The translations under genes were made by a program, and so were the position numbers. From positions 6,771,614 to 6,835,613 of the forward strand of contig NZ_AP018290.1 of the NCBI RefSeq assembly GCF_002368415.1: 64,000 nucleotides of DNA, written 5' to 3'. The notes beneath the pieces were generated by a model. That model made no database searches and was not told where the DNA came from. It saw nothing but the letters and a program-made list of their open reading frames with translations. The stretch's first letter is position 1. Every line of letters starts with the position of its first letter. Origin of the DNA: Calothrix sp. NIES-4105 (GTDB lineage Bacteria; Cyanobacteriota; Cyanobacteriia; Cyanobacteriales; Nostocaceae). Below are positions 18,297 to 27,757 of this stretch, in pieces.

Positions 18297-20215
18297 TCTG
18301 ATTTTGGACGTGGGAATTGTGATGGTGACTTAAAGTTTTCAGCTGGTACATTTTTGAGCGCGCGTTGCATAAAGTCGGCCCAGATTGGCGTTACCATTGT
18401 ACCACCTGTTGCACCACTAGCCAGTTGTCGGTTATCGTCTCGACCTACCCAAACTGCTGTTGTTAACTGCGGTACAGTTCCTACAAACCAAATATCTTTT
18501 TCTGAAGATGTTGTACCAGTTTTACCTGCTGCTGGGCGCCCAATAGCGGCATTTTTACCTGTACCCTCAGTAATTACCGAACGCATTACGTCAATAATTG
18601 ACGCACTTGCCCAAGGGTCAAGAACTAACTGTGGTTTCGGGGTATTATCAAGCATGACATTCCCGCTACTATCGGTAACACGCATAATAACGGTTGACGG
18701 AGATTGCCAACCGTAGTTCGCGAAAGTAGCGTAAGCACTAGCCATTTCTAATGGTGTTACACCTATAGCACCTAATGGAAGCGAAGTTACAGGTTCCATT
18801 GGACTCATAATTCCCAAGGTACGAGAAGTTTCAACGACTTTATTCATACCTATCGTTTTACCAATCTTAATAACTGGAATGTTACGCGACTGTGCTAAAG
18901 CAGTACGAATTGACATTGCACCACTGAAACCACCATCGTAGTTTCTGGGATAGTACCAACCATCACCATCACGATAGCTAACTGGAGCATCTATTACTGT
19001 TGAGGAAGGTGAATATTTACCAGTTGCAAAAGCTGCGTAGTAAACAAATGGCTTAAACGAAGAACCTGGTTGGCGTAAAGCTTGTGTCGCGCGGTTAAAT
19101 TCACTCGTTTTCGCATCGACACCACCCACAAGTGCTTTAATAAAGTGTGTTCTGGGGTCTATTGCCACTAATGCCATCTGGTTTTTGTATAAACCTTGAC
19201 CTAGAAGCCGTCCGTGCCACTTGCTGACGGTTTCTTCCGCCATTTGTTGAAATTCAGAATCAACGGTAGTTTGGACGCGCATTCCACCTTTTAACAGTGA
19301 TTCGCGACCAAATTTTTTGGCTAATTCTGCTGATACTGCGTTTGTAATATAAGGTAATGCGCTGCCTTGGAACGAACGGATTTTTCCTAGTTTAATTTTT
19401 TCATTTACTGCTTGGTCGTGTTCGGCTTGTGTTATCCAACCCAAGGTAAGCATACGTCCTAATACGATTTCTTGCTGTTCCTTGGCTTTTTTCATCGAAG
19501 CGAATGGACTGTATTGTTCTGGCGCCTGAATTAAAGCAGCCATCATCGCCGATTCTGCTATAGTCAAATTCTCGGCAGCTTTGTTAAAGTAGCTGCGTGC
19601 GGCAGTTTGGACACCATAGTTGTTGTGACCCCAATATACCTGGTTAAGGTACATTTCCAAAATTTGGTCTTTGGAGAGAATTTGTTCTAACCGAATCGCA
19701 AGTACTGCTTCTGCAATTTTACGGGTAAATTCTCGACGGCGCGATAGGAATAAGTTCTTTACCAACTGCATCGTAATGGTAGAACCACCCTCACGGACGC
19801 TTCCACCATTCAAGTTTGTGACTAAAGCACGTCCTACACCTTTGGGGTTAATACCGTGGTGAAAATAAAAGTCGCTATCTTCGCTTGCGAGTACCGCGCG
19901 TTTAAGATTTGGTGAAATGCGGTCAAGTGGTACAACTTCGCGGTTTGCTTCCCCGTGGATACTCGCCAGGAGTTTACCCTTAACATCATAGACGTAAGTG
20001 GTTTCAGAGGGGAAAAAATTGCGTAGCTGTCTGACATCGGGGAGATTGCGGAAGCTAATTGCTAATCCCACCAGCCCTCCGGCAACAATCGAACTCGTCA
20101 GCATGGTAATGGCAAGTAAGGTGCCGCCAGTTACCTGACCAACTCCCTTTATAAACTCAAAACCAGATGCAGTCTGACCTCGGGGGTTTTTATCTTCAAA
20201 AGTCCTAGACGACAC
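18293..20215 (-). CDS. Class A penicillin-binding protein (glycosyltransferase/transpeptidase)
   Basis: 640 residues, GTG start. A membrane anchor lies at about residues 27-52. The GT51 transglycosylase domain follows (SEDSDFYFHHGINPKG with catalytic Glu, GGSTITMQLVKN, RKIAEAVLAIRLEQ), then the transpeptidase domain with SSFK (active serine in RQPGSSFKPF), SRN and KTGTT. It polymerises and cross-links peptidoglycan outside the cytoplasmic membrane. It resembles the PBP1A group; cyanobacteria have several, so no symbol is given. It is divergent from tyrS. Confidence 0.93.
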   Translation of the reverse strand: MSSRTFEDKNPRGQTASGFEFIKGVGQVTGGTLLAITMLTSSIVAGGLVGLAISFRNLPDVRQLRNFFPSETTYVYDVKGKLLASIHGEANREVVPLDRISPNLKRAVLASEDSDFYFHHGINPKGVGRALVTNLNGGSVREGGSTITMQLVKNLFLSRRREFTRKIAEAVLAIRLEQILSKDQILEMYLNQVYWGHNNYGVQTAARSYFNKAAENLTIAESAMMAALIQAPEQYSPFASMKKAKEQQEIVLGRMLTLGWITQAEHDQAVNEKIKLGKIRSFQGSALPYITNAVSAELAKKFGRESLLKGGMRVQTTVDSEFQQMAEETVSKWHGRLLGQGLYKNQMALVAIDPRTHFIKALVGGVDAKTSEFNRATQALRQPGSSFKPFVYYAAFATGKYSPSSTVIDAPVSYRDGDGWYYPRNYDGGFSGAMSIRTALAQSRNIPVIKIGKTIGMNKVVETSRTLGIMSPMEPVTSLPLGAIGVTPLEMASAYATFANYGWQSPSTVIMRVTDSSGNVMLDNTPKPQLVLDPWASASIIDVMRSVITEGTGKNAAIGRPAAGKTGTTSSEKDIWFVGTVPQLTTAVWVGRDDNRQLASGATGGTMVTPIWADFMQRALKNVPAENFKSPSQFPRPKSE

Positions 20216-20417
20216 AGGATTTCACTTCCTCACTTGTATATATAAGTATATTTTCAAAAGTCGAGCAAACCGATTGATATTTTGGGTTGATTTTTTGTAA
20301 TTATATTAGTTTGGCTCCAAAACTTGCGCGTTAAATTTGTATAGACTGTAATTAACCCGACTAAAAGAAGTGCAAAGTATAACTAATCAGTCTTTTCTAT
20401 CTACTCAACCTCCTAGT

Positions 20418-21611
20418 ATGGCGCATAATTTTTCTTGGTTGCGTCGTGGTACTGTAGAAATTTTCCCACAAGCTACCGATAAGGCAAGCGAAACTGAAAA
20501 TCTTGAATATTTGTTAACAAATATTAACCGTCCTCTACGAGTAAAGTTAGGTATTGACCCTACTGGCACAGATATACATCTAGGTCATAGCATACCTGTG
20601 CGAAAATTACGAGCTTTTCAAGATGCAGGACACACGGCAGTTTTGATTATTGGTGATTTTACTGCCCGCATCGGCGATCCTACGGGAAAATCTGATGTCA
20701 GGCGCCAATTAACCCAAGAAGAAGTGCTTGAAAATGCAAAAAGTTATCTTGACTCTTTACGTCCTATTTTAGATTTTGATACGCCTAACCGTCTAGAAAT
20801 CCGTTATAACTCGGAATGGCTAGCCAAGCTAGATTTAGTCAAAATTTTAGAGTTGCTTTCTACAATGACTGTAGGACAAATGCTTGAGAAAGAAGGATTT
20901 GATATACGGTTTAAAGCACAGAATCCTATTTTCCTTCATGAGTTCCTGTATCCCTTAATGCAAGGTTATGACTCTGTTGCCGTTGAGGCAGATGTTGAGT
21001 TAGGTGGTACTGACCAAAAATTTAACATCGCAGTTGGACGTGATTTACAGCGGCACTTTGGTCAGAAGCCTCAGTTTGGTTTATTAATGCCAATTTTGAT
21101 TGGCACTGATGGCATACAAAAAATGTCTAAGTCTCTGAATAATTACATAGGTTTATCAGAGCATCCGAACAACAAATACCAAAAGCTACAAGCTACACCT
21201 GATAATTTGCTAAAGCAATATTTTGAACTTTTAACAAATTTATCTTTGGAGAACTTACCAGAAGGCGCGCGTGATAAGCAAAAACTCCTAGCATGGGAAG
21301 TAGTCAAACAGTACCACGGTGAAGTAGCTGCTGCTGAAGCCGAAAAAGCAGCTTCCTCAGCGGGTCAAGAAGGAGATATTCCTGAATTTTCTTTATCTGA
21401 AGTTGTATTCCCAGCTAGGTTAGCTTCTATTTTGAACCTTAGTGGTTTATGTAAAAGCGGTGGAGAAGGCAAACGAAAAATTCAGGAAGGTGGAGTGAAG
21501 TTAGACGGAGAGAAGGTTACTGACCCCGAAATGACTTATCAAAATCTTGATGAATTACAAGGGAAAGTTTTACAGTTAGGAAAGAAAAACTTTATTCGTC
21601 TAATTCCTTGA
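20418..21611 (+). CDS. tyrS: Tyrosyl-tRNA synthetase
   Basis: 397 residues from ATG 20418 ([11 protein letters not shown]); a GTG at 20370 would add 16 residues unlike the family. Class I synthetase signatures: HLGHS (HIGH box) and KMSKS (in [10 protein letters not shown]), the tyrosine pocket with [21 protein letters not shown], and a C-terminal S4 RNA-binding domain ([17 protein letters not shown]). It charges tRNA-Tyr. The sequence looks like the TyrRZ-type bacterial group with the long [11 protein letters not shown] box. Confidence 0.94.
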   Translation: MAHNFSWLRRGTVEIFPQATDKASETENLEYLLTNINRPLRVKLGIDPTGTDIHLGHSIPVRKLRAFQDAGHTAVLIIGDFTARIGDPTGKSDVRRQLTQEEVLENAKSYLDSLRPILDFDTPNRLEIRYNSEWLAKLDLVKILELLSTMTVGQMLEKEGFDIRFKAQNPIFLHEFLYPLMQGYDSVAVEADVELGGTDQKFNIAVGRDLQRHFGQKPQFGLLMPILIGTDGIQKMSKSLNNYIGLSEHPNNKYQKLQATPDNLLKQYFELLTNLSLENLPEGARDKQKLLAWEVVKQYHGEVAAAEAEKAASSAGQEGDIPEFSLSEVVFPARLASILNLSGLCKSGGEGKRKIQEGGVKLDGEKVTDPEMTYQNLDELQGKVLQLGKKNFIRLIP

Positions 21612-21621
21612 TGTAGAGATA

Positions 21622-21846
21622 CGATATCTTGCTCCGGGCGGGTTTACGATATATGCTCGTTACGTTTTAGGATATTTGTTAACCCGCTGCGCGCTCGAAC
21701 ATCTTGCTCCGGGCGGGTTTACGAGATATGCTCGTTACGTTTTAGGATATTTGTTAACCCGCTGCGCGCTCGAATATCTTGCTCCGGGCGGGTTTACGAG
21801 ATATGCTCGTTACGTTTTAGGATATTTGTTAACCCGCCCCTACGAG
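21622..21846 (+). repeat. Three tandem 75-bp repeats before pyrF
   Basis: CTTGCTCCGGGCGGGTTTAC starts at 21628, 21703 and 21778, exactly 75 bp apart, and the copies are nearly identical. Since 75 is divisible by three, the repeats remain open in the pyrF frame from an ATG at 21676, predicting repeated [14 protein letters not shown]; this is probably a by-product. The last unit ends in CCCCTACGAG just before pyrF. Confidence 0.92.
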
Positions 21847-21852
21847 ATCCTA

Positions 21853-22563
21853 ATGTCCAACAAAATAATCGTGCCCTTGGATGTGGCGACAATTGATGAT
21901 GCTGTCGCACTTGTTGACAAATTACCACGTGTTACCTTTTGGAAAGTTGGGTTAGAACTTTTCACAAGTACTGGGCCGCAAATTCTCGAAATTTTAAAAT
22001 CTCGCCAAAAACGAGTTTTCCTCGATTTGAAATTCCATGATATTCCTAACACTGTTGCAGGCGCCTGTCGTGCTGCTGGACGTTATGGAGTAGATTTACT
22101 GACTGTTCATGCTACAAATGGACGTGATGCACTTTTGCGGGCAACCGAAGCTGTAAAAGAAGGCGCCGCTCAATCTGGTGTTGAACCACCTAAATTAATT
22201 GCTATTACTTTACTTACAAGCATTTCCTCGCGTCAATTAGCTTTTGACCTGCGAATACCCCTAGAACTGCCTGAATATGCTCTACAAATGGCATTAATGG
22301 CAAAAGAAGCTGGCTTAGACGGTGCCGTGTGTTCACCTCAAGAAGTGGCACAACTACGCACTACATGTGGTGATAATTTTCTGCTAGTATGTCCTGGTGT
22401 TCGTCCGGATTGGGCAGAAAAAGGCGACCAACAACGCACTTTTACTCCCAAAAAAGCATTTCAAGCTGGAGCAAGTTTCCTTGTCATCGGTCGTCCCATC
22501 ACCGCCGCCAAGGAACCTGCGCTAGCCTGGAAGATGATATGTGATGAAGTGGCAATTTTATGA
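21853..22563 (+). CDS. pyrF: Orotidine 5'-phosphate decarboxylase
   Basis: 236 residues from ATG 21853 ([11 protein letters not shown]), chosen because upstream codons lie in tandem repeats. The catalytic DxKxxD array is in [22 protein letters not shown] and the phosphate-binding VIGRPIT follow. Catalyses the last step of UMP synthesis. Its stop overlaps the start of the next gene (ATGA, 22560-22563). Confidence 0.95.
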   Translation: MSNKIIVPLDVATIDDAVALVDKLPRVTFWKVGLELFTSTGPQILEILKSRQKRVFLDLKFHDIPNTVAGACRAAGRYGVDLLTVHATNGRDALLRATEAVKEGAAQSGVEPPKLIAITLLTSISSRQLAFDLRIPLELPEYALQMALMAKEAGLDGAVCSPQEVAQLRTTCGDNFLLVCPGVRPDWAEKGDQQRTFTPKKAFQAGASFLVIGRPITAAKEPALAWKMICDEVAIL

Positions 22564-23156
22564 AGTTTACGGTCAAGAAAAATTATGGCTTGTGCTTCGT
22601 ATGCGGATTGTGGCTATTTGTATCGAATTTGTCATTGCCTGTTTGGGGTTTGAACAAAAACGAGAGCTTGTGTCGAGAGCAAAGTCTAGAATTAATTACT
22701 ATTGACCTGCTACAGGATTTACCTAGCTACGCAAATCGTGCTGGTCAACGTGCTAGGCGCCTCACTCGCAGAGGCGATACATTTAGCTATATGCTTAGTG
22801 CTGGCAGACCTGAGTTTAAACCTTTGCCACTAAATCCTAATGTTACAAGTGACAATACAACAAAAACTCTTTCTTCTGGTGTTGAACAAATATTTTTTAC
22901 AACGTTAGAGCGACAGTATGTAGCGAAGCAAGCTGTAGAGTTACAAGAATTTCACTGGCTGCTACTAACAAAAACTAGCGGTGGTTGGCGCAAAGTCATG
23001 ATGTTTACTCAAATAGGTTCATTTCCAGTAAGTAAAGTTATTAGTCCACCGCGCGATAGTAGTAATGGTGTAATTGCACAAGGTGTTGATGCTTGGTTAC
23101 GTGACTGTCAAGCTGGAAGCGTTCGTGTGCGAAAAATCAAGAAACTAAGTTTATAA
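22560..23156 (+). CDS. Exported protein of unknown function
   Basis: 198 residues. A hydrophobic N-terminus (about residues 8-30, [20 protein letters not shown]) looks like a signal peptide. The mature part contains [23 protein letters not shown] and a C-terminal [11 protein letters not shown], with two cysteines that could pair. It is translationally coupled to pyrF by a 4-base overlap. I do not recognise the family; similar proteins downstream of pyrF are, to my memory, seen in other Nostocales. Confidence 0.7.
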   Translation: MKFTVKKNYGLCFVCGLWLFVSNLSLPVWGLNKNESLCREQSLELITIDLLQDLPSYANRAGQRARRLTRRGDTFSYMLSAGRPEFKPLPLNPNVTSDNTTKTLSSGVEQIFFTTLERQYVAKQAVELQEFHWLLLTKTSGGWRKVMMFTQIGSFPVSKVISPPRDSSNGVIAQGVDAWLRDCQAGSVRVRKIKKLSL

Positions 23157-23172
23157 GTAAGTACTTTCGTAT

Positions 23173-23376
23173 GGTGGGCAATGCCCACCTAGTCGTGTCA
23201 AGGTGAGTATAAATCCTAGTATTATGACGATAAAACTCTACTTTCTCTCTGCGCTCTCTGTGACTCTGTGGTAAAAAATAATATGTATATTTCACCACAG
23301 AGGACACTGAGACAAATACGGATTTTGCCAACAATATTTTATTTACCTTGACAGGGCTAGCAATGCCCACCCTACT
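23173..23376. repeat. Cluster of dispersed repeats
   Basis: GGTGGGCAATGCCCACC (23173-23189), a CTCTGTG...CTCTGTGGTAAA element (23244-23276), and a half palindrome GCAATGCCCACCCTAC (from about 23360). No gene is present between 23157 and 23393. Confidence 0.75.
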
Positions 23377-23393
23377 ATCATAGATTTTAACGA

Positions 23394-23624
23394 TTAACCT
23401 TTAATAGTTTGAATCGTATAAGCATCCATCGCATAAGCAGGAATGCGTTCGCTGTAGTCAACATCTCGGCCAGTAATGCTATAAGCCAATTTATCAAAGC
23501 TTTCAGAATTCCAATTGCGCTCATGAATTGGTTTACGTTGCTCACCAATGAAATAAGCCAAGCCTCCGATCAACGAAGCTGCAACCCAACCCACTACAAA
23601 CAATGAAATTAATACAGTCATCAT
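23394..23624 (-). CDS. Small single-span membrane protein
   Basis: 76 residues. A membrane helix at about residues 3-26 is followed by a soluble tail (EQRKPIHERNWNSESFDKL, DVDYSERIPAYAMDAYT). AGGAGC lies upstream of the ATG. The shape and location near petCA suggest a thylakoid protein; a Psb35-like photosystem II assembly factor is a possibility from memory only. A strong terminator for petA separates it from petA, so it has its own transcript. Confidence 0.7.
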   Translation of the reverse strand: MMTVLISLFVVGWVAASLIGGLAYFIGEQRKPIHERNWNSESFDKLAYSITGRDVDYSERIPAYAMDAYTIQTIKG

Positions 23625-23758
23625 AACGCTTTAGCTCCTAATTAAAATTTATTAACTTATGTAAAGTAATGTAACGGATTATTTACATTAGTTGCAAGTG
23701 TGATGATGGTGTGCTGTCGCGAATATAAGGTACGGTATACCGAACAACAAGATTTCAG

Positions 23759-23786
23759 AAAAAAAAGACAGGCTTGATAACCTGTC
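23759..23786 (-). terminator. Terminator of the petC-petA operon
   Basis: On the minus strand GACAGG-TTATCAAG-CCTGTC is followed by eight T (A-run 23759-23766), a textbook intrinsic terminator 40 bp past the petA stop. Confidence 0.92.
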
Positions 23787-23825
23787 TAAACTTAGGATAT
23801 TTAAGATGTTTGATTTGACCAAGAT

Positions 23826-24827
23826 TTAGAAGTTCATTTCTGCAGCTTGGACTTTTTCTACTTGCTTCTTCTTCAGAACCAGCATTACTTGCGCGAGCAT
23901 GGTTAAAGAAACAAATCCAACTAACCAGCCAATACGACTAGCGTCTTGAAGTACAATTTCGGTATCTTTTTGACCGAAACCACCAACGTTGGGGTTATTG
24001 GTGAGCGCGTCACCAGCTTTTACAGTTTGCCCTTCCGATACAATAAACTCAGGACCAGCAGGAACTAGTTCTGTAACTGTTTTCCCTTCTTCGCTTTGTA
24101 TATCAACCGCATACTTGACGTTACCGTCTTCGTCTTCTTGCTTGGTTATTTTGCTAACCGTACCAGCAGCAGAAGCGGTGTATTGATTATTGTTGCTCTT
24201 TTCACCTGTGGGGTAAACTTGTCCACGTCCACGATTGGCGCCTAAGTGAACCGAGTATTTACCAAACTGGACACTCTTGTCGTTTCTTGGGTCGGGAGAA
24301 AGAACGGGGAATACGATTTCTTGATATTGTTCTCCTGGTAAGGGTCCTACCAAAACAACATTCTCTTTATCTTCGCGGTAAGGTTGGTAATATACACCGT
24401 TGAGTTTTTCCTTCAATTCTTCAGGAATACGCTCTTCAGGTGCAATTTTAAAACCATCAGGAAGCATTAATACGGCGCCAACGTTCAAGCCGACTTTGGA
24501 ACCATCTGCACCAACCTGCTGTACGTTAGTATCGTAGGGGATTTTAACAACTGCTTCAAATACAGTGTCAGGCAATACAGCTTGAGGAACTTCAACTTCG
24601 GCTGGTTTTGCAGCTAAGTGACAGTTCGCGCAAACAATCCGTCCGGTCGGTTCACGAGGGGTTTCTGGGTAGGTCTGCTGCGCCCAGAAAGGGTATGCAG
24701 CAGCGGTTTGGGGTAATGCGATATCGCTGCTGAAGATAATTGCCACAGCTGCTATCACAACGAGCAATGATTTTGTCATTACTCTAAAAACGGTATGTAA
24801 CCGCATTGTTGTGCAAGTTTTACTCAT
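23826..24827 (-). CDS. petA: Cytochrome f
   Basis: 333 residues. The leader has a hydrophobic stretch and ends before YPFWAQQ, whose tyrosine amino group is the axial haem ligand after cleavage. CANCH binds the c-type haem, and a C-terminal membrane helix is followed by the stromal tail [15 protein letters not shown]. It carries electrons from the Rieske centre to plastocyanin or cytochrome c6 in the b6f complex. Second gene after petC, 160 bp downstream; the gap holds only a heptamer-repeat fragment and a leader. Confidence 0.97.
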   Translation of the reverse strand: MSKTCTTMRLHTVFRVMTKSLLVVIAAVAIIFSSDIALPQTAAAYPFWAQQTYPETPREPTGRIVCANCHLAAKPAEVEVPQAVLPDTVFEAVVKIPYDTNVQQVGADGSKVGLNVGAVLMLPDGFKIAPEERIPEELKEKLNGVYYQPYREDKENVVLVGPLPGEQYQEIVFPVLSPDPRNDKSVQFGKYSVHLGANRGRGQVYPTGEKSNNNQYTASAAGTVSKITKQEDEDGNVKYAVDIQSEEGKTVTELVPAGPEFIVSEGQTVKAGDALTNNPNVGGFGQKDTEIVLQDASRIGWLVGFVSLTMLAQVMLVLKKKQVEKVQAAEMNF

Positions 24828-24952
24828 CTCAATAAGGACAAGGGTTGTTTAAACAGTAAGTTATTTATCAATAGCCATCAGTTCAAGCGCTTGAACGTTG
24901 ACTATATGTAAGCGCTAAACACTTCAAGTCCTTGATACTGAACACTTTAATA

Positions 24953-24986
24953 TACTCAGCACTCAGCACTTTTATCTCAGCACTCA
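24953..24986. repeat. Heptanucleotide repeat fragment between petC and petA
   Basis: CTCAGCACTCAGCAC and CTCAGCACTC copies of the heptamer family, located 3' of petC and within the presumed petC-petA transcript. Confidence 0.7.
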
Positions 24987-24987
24987 A

Positions 24988-25527
24988 TTAAGCCCACCAA
25001 GGTTCTTCGCCAGTGCGGAAGTCAGTTTCTGTCCAAGAGGTAAGAACTATTTTGTCATCTTGTGTGGCGGCATGGCTTAGTGCCAAAGACCTTGGCGCCG
25101 GACCACGAACTACTTTACCAGTTGCATCATACTGCGAACCGTGACAAGGGCACTTAAATTTGTTTTCTGCGGCGTTCCAAGGTACAACGCATCCCAAGTG
25201 GGTACAAACTGCGTTAATACCATAATCGGTAATCGCTTCCTTGCTATCAACAACAATATATGTAGGGTCGCCCTTAAGTCCTTGAACAAGAACGCGGTCG
25301 CCTACATTGTGGCTGTCAAGAAACTTAGTGACGCTAACATCATTACCCAATTCGTCTTTTGCTGTTGCGCCACCGCCACTACCACCGCTTGCAGGTGGAA
25401 TAAAATAATTGACGACGGGATATAACGCTCCAAGCGCTACTCCTGTCACAGTTCCGAACGTTAGAAGGTTCATGAACTGGCGCCGCCCCATATCGGGCAC
25501 ATCCATTGATTCAGAAAATTGAGACAT
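24988..25527 (-). CDS. petC: Rieske iron-sulfur protein of cytochrome b6f
   Basis: 179 residues. An N-terminal twin-arginine-like start ([14 protein letters not shown]) and membrane helix precede a glycine-rich hinge (SGGSGGG). The 2Fe-2S ligands are in CTHLGC and CPCHGS. It receives electrons from plastoquinol. The RR motif fits Tat-dependent insertion; tatC is 2.2 kb away. It is divergent from a DUF3067 gene. Confidence 0.97.
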   Translation of the reverse strand: MSQFSESMDVPDMGRRQFMNLLTFGTVTGVALGALYPVVNYFIPPASGGSGGGATAKDELGNDVSVTKFLDSHNVGDRVLVQGLKGDPTYIVVDSKEAITDYGINAVCTHLGCVVPWNAAENKFKCPCHGSQYDATGKVVRGPAPRSLALSHAATQDDKIVLTSWTETDFRTGEEPWWA

Positions 25528-25816
25528 AATCTGAGCGTTAAGAGTTTATTTTGTTAACAATCATCGACTAGAGTTCTAATATTTCTTGAGACTCTTGTCT
25601 ATCATCTAGATGCCAAAACCCAATAAAGGTAACATGTCAGCACGAACAAGAGGATATCCCTTCGGATGCGCGCTTCCGCCCTGCTGAATTATCTCCGTTC
25701 TAGAGATGATTCCAGCATCTTTTATGGTAGCATTACATTTCTTTATATTCTTATCATACTTGAGTTACGTAAATTAACATCATCACAAATTGTAAAATTA
25801 TGGTGGGGGTAAATCT

Positions 25817-26128
25817 ATGACAGGACAAGAACTGCGTCAAATGTTAATCGATAAGTGGGGATACTCATACGATGTGCAATTTCGCCGTACTCAGGGTAAA
25901 ATATTCATTCAAATTATGTGGAAGTACGCAGAACAAGTTTCTTTCCCGCTGAGTGAAGGGGAGTATCAAGCGCATTTAGATGATGTCGCGAATTATTTAA
26001 ATGCTATGGGTGGAACGTCCCAAGTCCAAGCGTTTATTGTACAAACGCGCGAAAAACCACGTTTAGGTAAAGCTGTAAGTATACCACTTGATTTAGGTGA
26101 ACGCGCGGCTGAGTGGTTAGTTGAATAG
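25817..26128 (+). CDS. DUF3067 family protein
   Basis: 103 residues (MTGQELRQMLIDKWGYSYDVQ, FIQIMWKYAEQVSFPL, QAFIVQTREKPRLGKAVSIPL). This matches DUF3067, conserved in cyanobacteria and chloroplasts and frequently divergent from petC. No membrane segment. The context suggests a photosynthesis-related role, which is inference. A GGTGGGGG lies upstream of the ATG. Confidence 0.85.
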   Translation: MTGQELRQMLIDKWGYSYDVQFRRTQGKIFIQIMWKYAEQVSFPLSEGEYQAHLDDVANYLNAMGGTSQVQAFIVQTREKPRLGKAVSIPLDLGERAAEWLVE

Positions 26129-26193
26129 CTTTATGTCGTAGATAGAATTATTTTTATAGTATCTATAAATATATTAAAAATAATAAAAAATTG

Positions 26194-26229
26194 TAGGTTG
26201 GGTGGAGCGCAAGTGGAACCCAACTTCAA
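26194..26229. repeat. GTTGGGT...ACCCAAC dispersed palindrome
   Basis: GGTTGGGTGGAGCGCAAG, then TGGAACCCAAC. The GTTGGGT/ACCCAAC arms pair; this is a repeat type I know from many cyanobacterial intergenic regions. Confidence 0.65.
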
Positions 26230-26230
26230 G

Positions 26231-26411
26231 GAAGAGACGCGGAGACTGGGGGACGCTCTTACGCGGGGATATCTCAGATGGGGATTGAACCCCAACGCTC
26301 GTTAGACAACAAGAGCGAAATTGGGGTTGAGCGACATGAAGGGGCTGCCGCCCCGGACGCGGGACGTAGATACTCTCCGCGTAAGAGCGTCTCTACGCCC
26401 CGCGTCTCTTC
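26231..26411. mobile_element. MITE-like long inverted repeat element
   Basis: GAAGAGACGCGG (26231-26242) is complementary to CCGCGTCTCTTC (26400-26411), and GACGCTCTTACGCGG (26252-26266) to CCGCGTAAGAGCGTC (26377-26391). Inner hairpins include GGGGATTGAACCCC and GGGGCTGCCGCCCC. It has no transposase, so it is a non-coding palindromic element; no target duplication could be defined. Apparent short frames across it are not genes. Confidence 0.6.
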
Positions 26412-26443
26412 GATGAAGCAAGCAACAATAGACGCGCGATTAA

Positions 26444-26614
26444 CGCGCGTATTTACAGCTGAGGCGGTTATGCGAAGATTTATATAACGCTTCGCAAGTA
26501 GCCTCAGACAACAATGATTTTGATGATGCAATATTTCTACAAAGTCAAGCGGATAAACTATTTGAAGAAGCTATTAACCTCGAATATATAATCGCCGAAC
26601 AGGAGGAACAGTGA
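26444..26614 (+). pseudogene. 3' remnant of a small gene
   Basis: After a TAA at 26441-26443 a 56-codon frame reads DLYNASQVASDNNDFDDAIF, then FLQSQADKLFEEAINLE, ending at TGA 26612-26614. It has gene-like composition but no ATG, GTG or TTG at its 5' side. The stop overlaps the GTG of the following gene by one codon register (GTGA). Likely a gene whose 5' end was replaced by the palindromic repeats just upstream. Within it CTGAGGC/GCCTCAG and TGCGAAG/CTTCGCA also form a nested hairpin (26459-26507). Confidence 0.4.
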
Positions 26615-26808
26615 AAACTTTAGAACAGTTAAAAGCGCGCGCCAAAGAACTTGCCAAACAAGCAGCTGATTACAGTCGGCAAGCAAACGAAGTTCATGCT
26701 ACAGACCGTGAACAAGGTAAAATATTGATGCGTCAAGCATACGAAGCCAGCAAACGCTGTCAAGTTGTAATTGGTGAAATACTTCGTCAAGAAAAAACAA
26801 CTGTTTAG
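26611..26808 (+). CDS. Small helical protein, function unknown
   Basis: 65 residues, GTG start with GGAGGA just upstream. Composition is strongly helical (LEQLKARAKELAKQAADYSR, MRQAYEASKRCQVVIGE). No signal or membrane segment. Overlaps the stop of the remnant frame before it, so the two were probably an operon. Confidence 0.6.
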   Translation: MKTLEQLKARAKELAKQAADYSRQANEVHATDREQGKILMRQAYEASKRCQVVIGEILRQEKTTV

Positions 26809-26893
26809 TTAAGCTAAAGCCCTATTATGTGTGGCGCCTCGTCCTCGAACTTAACTGAGGGGGTAGGTGCCGTGGCTGCAAATTTCTCGTTCC

Positions 26894-26945
26894 TCTATTC
26901 TCTGTGTACAAGCGCAATTAATTGCGCCTGTACTGTCTCTGTGGT
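26894..26945. repeat. CTCTGTG repeat interrupted by a nested palindrome
   Basis: TTCTCTGTGT and TGTCTCTGTGGTAAAGAGAA flank a near-perfect 28-bp palindrome at 26906-26933 whose core is GCGCAATTAATTGCGC. The other copies of this repeat (1594, 50971) lack the insert. Confidence 0.65.
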
Positions 26946-26972
26946 AAAGAGAATTAGATGCACTGTTACATA

Positions 26973-27419
26973 CTAAAACTGCTTGAATAAAACAGTATTT
27001 TTATGTTCTCGAAATCCTAATTTTTGATAAAAATTATATGCTCGGTTATTTCCCTTATTAGTTTCAAGGCAAAAAGCAACAGCTTTATTTTTAAACTCAT
27101 TCGACAGAAATTCAAAAAACTTTCCGCCAATACCTTGTCCTCTGTATTCTCTTTTAATAAATAATTCGTCAATATTAAGTATCTCGCCGCCGAATTCATT
27201 ACTCCAGAAGTAGATTAAAATTGAATAACCAATCAAATTTCCTTGATTTTCAAAAATATAAATACATCCTCGATTCGGTTCATCAGTAAGTTTACTAACT
27301 GTATTAGCAATTTTAACTGCTGACATTGACTCGCCCTTAATCTCTTCGGTATAAAGAGCAAGCGTCATGGCTTCAAAGGCTGTATAATCAGAAGATTCAT
27401 ATAACCGAAAGGTTGCCAT
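26973..27419 (-). CDS. GNAT-family acetyltransferase
   Basis: 148 residues. The acetyl-CoA site is in FIKREYRGQGIGGKFFEFL (Q/RxxGxG/A), and the C-terminal NRAYNFYQKLGF is the usual closing motif. The substrate is unknown; it resembles stand-alone GNAT enzymes of the aminoglycoside/small-amine type more than TacT toxins. It starts 8 bp after a disrupted CopG-type antitoxin gene on the same strand, so a toxin-antitoxin role was considered but is not supported by the sequence type. Confidence 0.82.
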   Translation of the reverse strand: MATFRLYESSDYTAFEAMTLALYTEEIKGESMSAVKIANTVSKLTDEPNRGCIYIFENQGNLIGYSILIYFWSNEFGGEILNIDELFIKREYRGQGIGGKFFEFLSNEFKNKAVAFCLETNKGNNRAYNFYQKLGFREHKNTVLFKQF

Positions 27420-27427
27420 TTTTTCAA

Positions 27428-27700
27428 CTACGCTGCGTTACTAAACGTTTCTCTCAAGACTATATTTACCAATTGGCTAACGCCAACACCCTTCTGTTGA
27501 GCTTTTTCGTATAAAACATGCAACAAATCTTCATCAATTTCAACTTCATAGCGTCGTCAAAGTAGACTTGCTTCTACTGGTACTGTTTCAAAATCTTCTA
27601 AATAATCTGTGGTGTCGTGAGTGTCCCAGAATTCTCCTGCTTCTTCATAGCTTGCAAATTCTTCGGGTATTGGTTCAATAAATTTACGCTTGTCGTTCAT
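27428..27700 (-). pseudogene. CopG-type antitoxin gene with an in-frame stop
   Basis: ATG 27700; the frame reads FASYEEAGEFWDTHDTTDYL, the hallmark of the CopG-antitoxin family, up to codon 47, then TGA (27557-27559), then continues in the same frame with RRYEVEIDEDLLHVLYEKA and VGVSQLVNIVLRE to TAG 27428. Removing the stop gives a normal-length 90-residue antitoxin, so a CGA to TGA change is the simplest explanation. No toxin of the usual BrnT type was found next to it. Confidence 0.75.
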
Positions 27701-27757
27701 AATTATTAAAAGTATAGCATAACTAGGATACAGTACCCAACAAGCTTATTCAGCTGA

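Noticed and set aside
26278-26300. tRNA-like GGGATTGAACCCC segment
   Set aside because: There is no acceptor stem or anticodon arm around it; it is an inner hairpin of the repeat element.
26274-26531. Short open frames on both strands across the inverted repeat
   Set aside because: Their products come from palindromic repeat arms and resemble nothing known.
26973-27700. Functional toxin-antitoxin pair (CopG antitoxin with GNAT)
   Set aside because: The antitoxin frame carries an internal stop and the GNAT protein does not show TacT-type motifs; listed as a finding only for the odd pairing.
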